In this document: positions 8,282 to 14,568 of the stretch, piece by piece | How positions within the stretch are numbered: the stretch's first letter is position 1 | Layout: each line of letters starts with the position of its first letter | Assembly (NCBI GenBank): GCA_964446655.1 | Contig: CAYUPL010000005.1 | Location: 42,319-106,318 of the forward strand | Source of the DNA: Desulfopila_A sp964446655 | GTDB taxonomy: Bacteria; Desulfobacterota; Desulfobulbia; Desulfobulbales; Desulfocapsaceae | Direction of reading: 5' to 3' | DNA length: 64,000 bases | Translations under genes and position numbers: made by a program | Notes under the pieces: model-generated | What the model was told of the DNA's origin: nothing | Database searches by the model: none | What the model saw: only the letters and a program-made list of their open reading frames with translations

Positions 8282-9755
8282 ATGATGAGTGCTACCCAAT
8301 CGCTTTCTCTGGGCTGGAGACATAACTATTTTGAGTTTGAATACGTCGGGCTGAACTACTCCCAGCCAAAGAACAACGACGGGGATATCTGGCTTACCGT
8401 CAATCTCCGGGTTATCGTTGACGAAGCCGCTGGAGATCGCTACGTCGACGGGCTTATGGAAGATATAACCATCCGCAAGCATACCAGTGAGCAGCTGCGT
8501 CTTTACCGCGAACATCTGGAAAATCTGGTTGACGAACGGACCAAGGAATATCAACGCATAAACGAAGACCTGCAGCAGGAGATCAAGGAAAGAGAGCGGA
8601 TAGAGGAACCGCTTCAGGCGAGAAAGCTGGAATCCATTGGCGTGCTGGCCGGAGGTATCGCCCATGATTTCAACAATCTGATCACCATTGTCCTTGGCAA
8701 TATCAATATGGCCCAGCTCAAGGGAGGAGAACATGTCGCCAATGAGCTGCAGCGCGCCGTTCAGGGACTGGATCGTGCAAAAAACCTCACTGATAAATTT
8801 ATCACTTTTTCATCGGGAGGGGAGCCGGTAAAGCAGATCCTGGATATTGAAGAGGTGACCCCGTTCAGCGGTCAGTCTGGCCCTTTCGGGCTCCGGTCTT
8901 CAGGCCAGGTTTGATTGTGATGCCGGTCTGTACCGGATCAATGCCGATATAAGACATATCAGCCAGGCTATGAATAATATAATTGAAAACAGCAAACAGG
9001 CCATGTCGGACGGCGGTATTCTCGACATTCGCATCAGTAATATCAAGCTGGAAGGACATCTCAACGGCAAATTACCGAAGGATGTTGTCGTAAATGAGGG
9101 CGACTACGTCGCCATTGAGTTCATCGATCATGGCGTCGGCATCTCGGCGCAGGATCTCCCCCGGGTTTTCGACCCCTATTTCACCACTGCCTAGTTAGGT
9201 AATAAAAAAGGTAAAGGGCTTGGTCTGACCATTGCCTATTCGATCGTAAAAAAACATGACGGCTTTTTGAGCTTAACCTCAACTCCGGGCCGGGGAACCC
9301 GTGTGCGCATGGTACTTCCCGGAGTGGCGGTAAAGATTCATGATGAATCGCGGCAAAAGGCCGGCACAACAGGACAAACCCCGAGAGTCCTACTGATGGA
9401 CGACGAGGAGATGCTCAGAAATCTGGCCACCGCCATGTTTCATCAGCTGGGGTACGAAATAGATGCCGTCGCCGACGGTACGGCCGCTATCAGTGCTTAC
9501 TCCGAGGCTTTGGCTGGAAAGGAGTGCTATGATATCGTCATCCTCGATCTGACTATTCCCGGCGGCATGGGAGACCGGGAAGTCATCAAGCTGTTGCGCC
9601 GGCTTGATCCAAAGGTAAAAGCTGTGGTTTCCAGCGGCTATTCCAGCGATCCGGTGGTGGCCGATTACCGAGGCCACGGCTTTATTGACGCATTGTCCAA
9701 ACCGTACGACCTTGTCACTCTTAAAGAAACGCTCCAGAGAATACTGGCTCTTTGA
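8282..9755 (+). pseudogene. Broken hybrid histidine kinase/response regulator
   Basis: Three pieces make up one PAS-HisKA-HATPase-receiver protein. The first frame (8282-8914) has a PAS C-terminal part (DGLMEDITIRKH), a coiled coil and the H-box GGIAHDFNNLI. A frameshift lies at the CCCC run 8859-8862: deleting one C restores EVTRSAVSLALSGSG and joins the frame carrying the ATPase N-box (ISQAMNNIIENSKQA). That frame reads to PYFTTA and hits TAG at 9192-9194, then resumes LGNKKGKGLGLTIAYSIV. Relatives usually have KE before the leucine, so a GAG-to-TAG change is likely. The receiver (about 9390-9755) keeps DDEE and VILDLTIPGG. The N-terminus is also short. Two lesions argue for a true pseudogene over one sequencing error. 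Confidence 0.85.
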
Positions 9756-9815
9756 AGCGGAGTCCGGGCTTATGGGTGCTCAAATATCATTCCCCTCAGT
9801 CTTTCCAACAAAAAT

Positions 9816-10109
9816 TCAGGTAAGCGCAGACTCCGAGCTGTCTCCTTCGGTCTCGCCGAGCACGACCCCTGTGGCAATAGTAGCATGACCACAAAACGGT
9901 ACCTCCATCTCAGGACTGTAGTAGCGAATCGTTCGGTTCTGTCCGCTACTTGGTACCACAAAGGCAGTTTCGGAGTAACCGACTTCAGCCGCAATTCGCT
10001 GCATAACATCCACGGATGGCAACGTCTCACCAATCCAGACTCCGGCGGGATTACCACCTTCAGGGGTGTCCGTAAAAGCTGATCTCCGATAAAGCGTTCC
10101 AGATTTCAT
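9816..10109 (-). pseudogene. N-terminal fragment of a PhzF-family isomerase
   Basis: The 97-residue frame begins MKSGTLYRRSAFTDTPEGG and contains NPAGVW, SETAFV and the CGHAT motif. These are the conserved N-terminal features of PhzF/YddE epimerase-isomerases, which are normally about 260-300 residues. The similarity stops after VVLGETEG, and the second half, including the mirrored domain, is absent; the neighbouring sequence runs into the end of the broken kinase. It is therefore a truncated, presumably inactive remnant. Confidence 0.7.
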
Positions 10110-10164
10110 TCTGTTTCTACATATAATTGCAGAGGTTTTTTTGGGTCTTTACAATAGTTTTTTA

Positions 10165-10692
10165 TCATACAGCACATGCATGATCCGGCATGAGCCAATC
10201 TTGAGGATTAAGCGAAATTTTATGTTGTTCTTTTATGTCTTTTCTTTTAGATGGGAAATTTTTAAAGACATCAAGAATATTCGTGCATCGATCATGCTTT
10301 TCACATTGATCCTCAACACAACCAAGGTATAGAGCCCTTAAAAGTCTGTCCGAACCTTCACCTATCTGTTTTTTGCCATTTTCCCATCTAGAAACCGTTG
10401 AATCTTCAACCCCCAGAGATCTTGCAAGATCTTTAGCCTTTACGTTCAGCTCTTTTCTTAAGAATTTAATTTCTTCCGGGAGAAGAAGAGCTTTTTTGTT
10501 TTTACAAATATCTCGACCTATTGCCTTGTGAAGCTTTTCTGGGCTTGGAATAGCAGCGTATTCTTCGCCACAAGAAACGCAACGGTATTGCGTCACACCC
10601 ATCAAGAGTACGTCTAAGCCAGATTCGGTATATTGATATGGTTTATCTTTTATTACTTCTAAAGATTCTCCACATATATAGCATTTGTCCAT
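10165..10692 (-). CDS. MqsA/YgiT-type antitoxin: zinc finger plus XRE helix-turn-helix
   Basis: This 175-residue protein has an N-terminal zinc-binding motif, CYIC (C4, C7) and CVSC (C38, C41). A C-terminal XRE-type helix-turn-helix is at about 80-145 (LARSLGVEDSTVSRWENGK). This is the layout of MqsA/YgiT antitoxins, where the first domain neutralises the toxin and the second represses the operon. It follows the DUF4258 gene by 81 bp on the same strand, so the order is toxin then antitoxin, as in mqsRA. The C-terminal 30 residues (CEKHDRCTNILDVFK onward) extend past the typical family end. The surrounding DNA is AT-rich compared with the core genes, which suggests acquisition. Confidence 0.8.
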   Translation of the reverse strand: MDKCYICGESLEVIKDKPYQYTESGLDVLLMGVTQYRCVSCGEEYAAIPSPEKLHKAIGRDICKNKKALLLPEEIKFLRKELNVKAKDLARSLGVEDSTVSRWENGKKQIGEGSDRLLRALYLGCVEDQCEKHDRCTNILDVFKNFPSKRKDIKEQHKISLNPQDWLMPDHACAV

Positions 10693-10773
10693 TTTACTTC
10701 CCCCAAACTTCCTTATTTTAGATAATACTGAATGATGTGAAAATTGAAAAGTCTCTTATATTTCAGACCTAAC

Positions 10774-11082
10774 TTAAGAAAGTACAGTAATGATAACACA
10801 TTTGTACTGCTTAGCGATTGACACAACCACACCTCCGGTTGTGCTATCAAGATCGTCACCTTCGAATTTATATTTCCAATTTTCCATCGAACTATTAAAT
10901 TCTGATTCAACAAGAGAACCATTTGAAATGATGTGCATTATATCTCTAAGAGAGTAACCTCTTTCTAACATCCTTTCTTTGGCGTGCCTGCTTGGAAAAA
11001 TCGTTCCGCCACTGCTCCAGATGTAATCAATTAAATCCTTTACTTCTGATTCCGATAACTCCTTTGTAGGATCAAATCTCAT
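10774..11082 (-). CDS. DUF4258 domain protein, putative toxin
   Basis: The 102-residue protein has the DUF4258 pattern: a central HAKERMLERGYSLRDI helix, then a beta-rich core (WKYKFEG) and the C-terminal strand YKCVIITVL. This family is often encoded beside MqsA-type antitoxins and is thought to act as an RNase-fold toxin, but the activity is inferred. It starts about 120 nt after the core site of the attC-like sequence at 11201-11258, so it would be the first gene of its putative cassette. Confidence 0.75.
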   Translation of the reverse strand: MRFDPTKELSESEVKDLIDYIWSSGGTIFPSRHAKERMLERGYSLRDIMHIISNGSLVESEFNSSMENWKYKFEGDDLDSTTGGVVVSIAKQYKCVIITVLS

Positions 11083-11200
11083 AATTAACCATAATTACAA
11101 ACTTGACCTCATGTCAAGTTGTTTTTGTCTTTAATGCCTCTAGATTGTATCTTTAACTATTAATTAACGCTAATCCAAGTGTTTATCATTTATTTAGTGT

Positions 11201-11258
11201 CGTCAACGTTTATTTGAGCGGCGAGATTCAGCGAGTCCGATGGAACAGTTGGTTAGCC
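11201..11258 (-). repeat. attC-like recombination site (integron cassette boundary)
   Basis: Read on the minus strand, this 58-nt imperfect palindrome begins GGCTAAC and ends GTTGACG, like the R'' and R' core sites of attC. The inner part CCGCTCAAATAAAC resembles the L' box, and a weaker L''-like segment (CTGTTCCATCGG) faces it. It begins 3 nt after the RelE stop codon, which is where attC sits in gene cassettes. Size and layout fit, but the core sites depart from the RYYYAAC/GTTRRRY consensus at one or two positions. Confidence 0.5.
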
Positions 11259-11261
11259 GAA

Positions 11262-11543
11262 TTATCTTTTTACAGTCTTTTTATAGACCGTATTCCTGTC
11301 TCTTTTTCCTATGGCAATTACTATGACAAAAAGCTCATTATCAATTACTTCATAAACAAGTCGATATCCACTGGCTCGAAGTTTGATTTTATAGTGATTT
11401 TCAAAACCAGATAGCTTCGAAGACAAGATATGTGGCTTTTCTAGCCGGTCTGCTAGTTTTTTCTTAAACTGTGCTTGAATTGAGTTATCAGGTTTCTTCC
11501 ACTCCTTAAGTGCAGTAGGTAAGAACTTGAGATTATAATTCAT
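11262..11543 (-). CDS. RelE/StbE-family mRNA-interferase toxin
   Basis: This 93-residue RelE-fold toxin has the characteristic FLPTALKEWKK start, the KIKLRASGYRLVYEV core strand region and the C-terminal VIAIGKRDRNTVY segment with basic and aromatic residues used for ribosome-dependent mRNA cleavage. It overlaps the antitoxin gene by 11 nt, so the two are co-translated. Its stop abuts the attC-like site. Together the pair looks like a mobile cassette toxin-antitoxin module of the StbDE type, common in cassette arrays. Confidence 0.88.
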   Translation of the reverse strand: MNYNLKFLPTALKEWKKPDNSIQAQFKKKLADRLEKPHILSSKLSGFENHYKIKLRASGYRLVYEVIDNELFVIVIAIGKRDRNTVYKKTVKR

Positions 11544-11784
11544 CGAGGTTTACCTCAACCGCTGAAGATTTTTCATGTTGACGTTCTTTGACAAGTAAAC
11601 CAAGCTGATAATCTTCAATCTGTTCCAGCATAAGTTCGTATGTTTCAGCAGGAACTAGGTATGCCGTTGGTTTGTTGTGATTTAGTATAGCTATAGGTTC
11701 ACCTTCTGATTGCTCAATAAGGGAAGAAGGGTTTTTCTTTAGCTCTGATATGCTTGCTGAACATCTTGCCAAGACAGATTCCAT
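11533..11784 (-). CDS. StbD/RelB-type antitoxin (Phd/YefM-like fold)
   Basis: The 83-residue protein has the N-terminal DNA-binding half of Phd/YefM antitoxins (ARCSASISELKKNPSSLI, then EGEPIAILNHNKPTAYLVPA). An acidic, flexible C-terminus (SSAVEVNLDEL) would wrap the toxin. It precedes and overlaps the RelE gene by 11 nt. It would neutralise RelE and autorepress the operon. Confidence 0.88.
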   Translation of the reverse strand: MESVLARCSASISELKKNPSSLIEQSEGEPIAILNHNKPTAYLVPAETYELMLEQIEDYQLGLLVKERQHEKSSAVEVNLDEL

Positions 11785-11867
11785 TTTGATTACCTCACTT
11801 TTGAAGTTTTATTGTGATCTAATTATAGGTCTCAAAAGTGGTCACTGCAAGTGGTTTTTCATTAAAC

Positions 11868-11892
11868 GGTTAACGCTATAATCTGCCGCGCG
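11868..11892 (-). repeat. attC-like L'/R' half-site upstream of StbD
   Basis: On the minus strand the end reads CGCGCGGCAGATTATAGCG followed by GTTAACC. The layout closely parallels the canonical attC end (GC-rich box, AT-rich linker, GCGTTA core). It lies 84 nt before the StbD start, as expected for a cassette beginning at R'. Confidence 0.4.
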
Positions 11893-12124
11893 TTTTTTGC
11901 GTTGGCCGGATTTTTTTTTGTGTACGTCCGGCATGGACGTGATCTTATGGGGTGCAAGTTCACTGTATGTAAACCCTGTTACTGTCATGATGACAGGAAC
12001 ATAAGTACTAGCCGAAAGCAAGGGCGATCTCGCGAGGGCTCGTTTGGAGGACTCGGAGCGCAACGGAGAGCACGAGCCGCCGGTGAGAGCGACCAGTGGG
12101 AGCGGTAACCTGAAGCACAGGTAA

Positions 12125-12158
12125 GCGTAGCGAAGTGTTCTTAAACATCTGGTTATGT
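12125..12158 (-). repeat. attC-like R''/L'' half-site after the Nudix gene
   Basis: The minus strand reads ACATAAC, then CAGATGTTTAAGAACACTTCG. This follows the attC pattern of TAAC, about 5 nt, then GTTYAAG before a stem. The ACATAAC core is the exact reverse complement of the GTTATGT core 30 nt before the Nudix start. The stop of the Nudix gene is about 30 nt away. Confidence 0.4.
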
Positions 12159-12187
12159 AAATTTTTCTTGCGTCTTGATTGTGATTA

Positions 12188-12688
12188 TTATGGTTTCCAT
12201 AGTGGTGGTCTAAAAGATGCTTTGCCCTTTTTTTGTAAAAATATGTCATTTGAAATCATTTTTACCCAAAGTTGTGTATTCTTGTTTAGAATCTCTTTTT
12301 TTGTGAGATATGCGCCTTCCAGACTTTCATCATTGACTAAACTCAGGCTTCCATCAATTATTTTGCTTTCAAAAACAGTCATAACATAAGACGTCATATC
12401 TCCATTCGAATACTCAACTATAAATTCAGGACCACCATATACTCCTAGTATTCCGCTCAATTCTACATGTAGACCAGTTTCTTCCCACATTTCTCGTACT
12501 GCTGCATCAGCTGGCGATTCACCTGGTTCAATTGCTCCTCCAGGTGCTACCCATAGTTCAGTATCCCGGTGTCTTATAAACAAGGCACGTCCTAATTTGT
12601 CGTAATTTATAATTGTAACTGAGGGTAGTTGAAGCAGGGAATGTCCAACCTTTGTTCGTAGCTCTTTCAGAAATGGTGACATGCCCAT
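12188..12688 (-). CDS. Nudix hydrolase
   Basis: The 166-residue protein carries a full Nudix box, GGAIEPGESPADAAVREMWE then ETGL (G-x5-E-x7-REUxEExGU), for Mg-dependent hydrolysis of nucleoside-diphosphate-linked substrates. Upstream strands include the substrate-side LWVAPGG. Specificity cannot be told. It uses the ATG at 12688 with AAGGA 9 nt upstream. A GTTATG core, typical of a cassette junction, lies 20 nt upstream. Nudix genes are frequent integron cassettes, and this one is AT-rich relative to the core genes and reads in the same direction as the two toxin-antitoxin pairs. Confidence 0.9.
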   Translation of the reverse strand: MGMSPFLKELRTKVGHSLLQLPSVTIINYDKLGRALFIRHRDTELWVAPGGAIEPGESPADAAVREMWEETGLHVELSGILGVYGGPEFIVEYSNGDMTSYVMTVFESKIIDGSLSLVNDESLEGAYLTKKEILNKNTQLWVKMISNDIFLQKKGKASFRPPLWKP

Positions 12689-12707
12689 TAGATTAATTCC
12701 TTTAAAA

Positions 12708-12733
12708 ACATAACGTTTAATAGTGCGCGTGGG
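12708..12733 (-). repeat. attI/attC-like core before the Nudix gene
   Basis: The minus strand reads CCCACGCGCACTATTAAAC then GTTATG, matching the GC box, AT linker and GTTRRRY-like layout at the two other junctions. No convincing R'' partner is visible further upstream. It could therefore be an attI-like site rather than an attC. Confidence 0.35.
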
Positions 12734-12998
12734 TATTTGGGGGGATTTCCTGGAAATGCCCGTTCCAGCCTCATCGCTTGATTTTATCTTCGACGTTTTT
12801 TCTCACTCTATTTTTCTCTCATTTTTTTCCGATATACTCTCTAATGTCAGAATAATGTGAAATTTCTTTGCTATAATAGCCAAAACGCACCACGAGGGCA
12901 AGAGATTGATGTTGGGTTTTGCGACGCTGTTTTTGCGACAATTCGCCACTCAGACCACGCGTTTCGAAGTGCAATATAACTGAAAGGCTGAAAAAATT

Positions 12999-13118
12999 AT
13001 GAATGAATTCTTTGCGTTTGATGGTGCAGATTTTGGAGAATACCTGCTTGCAGCGAACGTTGTTGCTTCAGGAAAGGAAGCATCCCATGTCCAATGGGCG
13101 CGGAAATTCATGGAGTAG
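12999..13118 (+). pseudogene. Possible N-terminal stub of a tyrosine recombinase
   Basis: The 39-codon frame includes FGEYLLAANVVASGKEASHV followed by QWARKFME, and ends at TAG. The spacing of YLL, small residues and xVQWARKF resembles the SAM-like N-terminal helix pair of tyrosine recombinases, including integron integrases (YxxWVRxF). None of the catalytic R, H or Y boxes is present. It reads away from the cassette-like genes, as intI does in an integron. The similarity is short and could be coincidental. Confidence 0.25.
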
Positions 13119-13368
13119 AGTTATCAAGAGAACAAGAGCCTTGGTTGTTTGCTTCGTTTTCCGTGTTTTTGTTGAGATGCTATTGTAACACCCAATATTT
13201 TGGTTGAGATTGAGGTATAGAGCGTGATTTTCCTGGCAAATGTAGCGAATATGATGTAAGCGAAGACGATAAGAATGCTATGCCGGAGTAGAAAGGCCGG
13301 GACGGGTGGAACGTGCTCCTGTCACCATCGGCTGTTTTTCACAAACTCTTTGGAAGGAAGTGTAAGAT

Positions 13369-13578
13369 ATGAAAATTGTAGTGCTCAACGGGAGCTATCG
13401 TAAACAAGGCACGGTCGCTTCGCTCCTGAAACATGTAACGGAGCCATTGGCAGCCGAACATGAAGTCGAATGGATTGAGGTGTGTAAACTTACTATGCAG
13501 TATTGCACCACTTGCATGATCTGCCGGGAAGAAGGAACATGCGTTTTACTTGAGACATACAAAATCCGGGCTAGATAA
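13369..13578 (+). pseudogene. N-terminal fragment of a NADPH-dependent FMN reductase
   Basis: The 69-residue frame starts MKIVVLNGSYRKQGTVASLL, the phosphate-binding loop of flavodoxin-fold reductases. It runs through the Cys-rich QYCTTCMICREEGTC typical of iron-sulfur flavoprotein relatives, then stops. Intact relatives have about 180 residues. GGAAGG lies upstream of the ATG. It is a truncated remnant. Confidence 0.65.
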
Positions 13579-13652
13579 AAAAGAGGATGTTTCCGGTTGA
13601 GGCGCAGTGTCGAAAGCGGTTTTTTTCAAAGACGTGTCAGAGGATAATAATT

Positions 13653-14036
13653 ATGAAAATGACGTTGACGTCAGCACCATTCGCGACCCTTCTGGTGCTC
13701 CTGTTTTCAATCCCGAATCCGGCAACTGCAAAAGATGATGCAATGACTGATGAGATTGGTCAATTAATTGAGCATATACAAGCTTCAGACTGCAGGTTCA
13801 ACCGGAACGGCAGCTGGTACGAACCGGTAGAAGCCGCAGACCACCTCAATAAAAAGTATCGGTATGTTCAAAAGAGGGGATTGGTCGACACAGCAGAGGA
13901 TTTTATTGAGATCGCGGCAACCAGAAGCAGTATTTCGGGAAAGGAATATGTGGTGCAATGCGAAGGAGCTAAACCTCGTAAAAGTGCTGATTGGCTAACG
14001 GGCGTCCTTGCTCAGCTGCGTCAAATACAACATTAA
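13653..14036 (+). CDS. Small exported protein, DUF5329-like
   Basis: This 127-residue protein has a cleavable signal peptide (hydrophobic FATLLVLLFSIPNPATA, cleavage near ATA-KD). Its mature domain contains HIQASDCRFNRNGSWY and the C-terminal SADWLTGVLAQLRQI, the pattern of the DUF5329 family of unknown function. I chose the ATG at 13653 because AGAGG lies about 9 nt before it; an upstream in-frame ATG at 13587 would bury the signal peptide. It would act in the periplasm. It sits among gene fragments, so its activity is uncertain although the frame is intact. Confidence 0.65.
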   Translation: MKMTLTSAPFATLLVLLFSIPNPATAKDDAMTDEIGQLIEHIQASDCRFNRNGSWYEPVEAADHLNKKYRYVQKRGLVDTAEDFIEIAATRSSISGKEYVVQCEGAKPRKSADWLTGVLAQLRQIQH

Positions 14037-14049
14037 AAAGGAGAGCGCC

Positions 14050-14160
14050 ATGCTTAACGCCGAGTTTTTCATCACATCGCTGGTGGTCGTTTTGATACCA
14101 GGGACAGGAGTGATTTATACGGTTTAAACGGGTCTTTTTCTGGGGTGGCGAGCAAGTATC
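14050..14160 (+). pseudogene. N-terminal remnant of a LysE/RhtB-family exporter
   Basis: The frame MLNAEFFITSLVVVLIPGTG then VIYTV matches the first helix of LysE/RhtB amino-acid exporters. TAA at 14125-14127 stands where relatives have a serine (TCA to TAA), followed in frame by TGLFLGWRASI. The similarity then ends. AGGAGAG precedes the start and the upstream gene ends 13 nt before, so it was once part of a small operon. Confidence 0.65.
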
Positions 14161-14568
14161 GTCTTCCGTGTAATTTTCGACTATTTGCGCCTGATATCGC
14201 TTGCCCTTGTGGCCGCTGTAACCGGCATCGGGGTCGGAAGGATTCTGGAGAGAATCCGTGGGAACGTCCTTGTTTGGTCTGGCAACACCTTTCTTCCCAG
14301 CTTCGTTCTCGCCCTCCTCAATGACGCATTGTTCTTTGAACAGACGACTCAACAGCTTGAAACTGCTCATATCGTTGACCCTTGAAACCGTGGCGAACCC
14401 TCTTATTTAATTGATATATTAGATATACATTGAACACAAACAGCAAAATTTGACAATAGCAAAAATCCTTTTTATTACGTAAAATTAAACAGATATCGAA
14501 AATAGACTTTTTACGATCCCATCCATTTTTCCCTTGAATGAAAAGAAAAATATTTCTAAAAGAAACGG
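14161..14568. other. 408-bp stretch upstream of the helicase gene
   Basis: No gene is recognised; the left half is degraded sequence after the LysE remnant. The right half (from about 14390) is AT-rich and contains a promoter-like element for the helicase operon. Confidence 0.4.
14450..14478 (+). promoter_or_regulatory. Candidate sigma-70 promoter of the helicase operon
   Basis: TTGACA (14450-14455), a 17-nt spacer, then TATTAC (14473-14478) give a perfect -35 and a 4/6 -10 box at ideal spacing in AT-rich DNA. It lies about 90 nt before the helicase start. Confidence 0.45.

Larger units (their letters stand above)
11785..12187. other. 403-bp non-coding stretch with attC-like ends
   Basis: I see no believable protein. 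The left end (11868-11892) resembles the L'/R' half of an attC site and the right part (12125-12158) resembles an R''/L'' half. Between them lies a GC-richer, highly palindromic segment: CTCGCGAG at 12029-12036; GGCTCGT (12037-12043) pairing with ACGAGCC (12072-12078); and CTGTCAT-G-ATGACAG near 11984-11998. It could be one very long attC, two attCs around an empty cassette, or an insertion. Confidence 0.4.
12689..13368. other. 680-bp stretch with junction site and recombinase-like stub
   Basis: Apart from the junction-like site at 12708-12733 and the short recombinase-like frame at 12999-13118, I see no gene. There is a palindrome ATTTCC-T-GGAAAT near 12758-12770. The rest reads as degraded sequence leading into the FMN-reductase stub. 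Confidence 0.4.

Noticed and set aside
9192..9194. In-frame TAG in the hybrid kinase as a pyrrolysine codon
   Set aside because: The same gene has a separate frameshift, the aligned position is normally Glu/Lys in kinases, and no pyl genes are in view. A nonsense mutation is simpler.
11984..11998. CTGTCAT-G-ATGACAG as a LexA box
   Set aside because: The CTGT and ACAG halves are 7 nt apart, not 8, and it lies inside attC-like sequence away from any repair gene.
11842..12249. 135-codon minus-strand frame between StbD and the Nudix gene
   Set aside because: It runs through palindromic, attC-like sequence and overlaps the end of the Nudix gene; its composition is unlike a protein.
13003..13188. 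61-codon plus-strand frame overlapping the recombinase-like stub
   Set aside because: It is in a different frame from the recombinase-like sequence and shows no family pattern.
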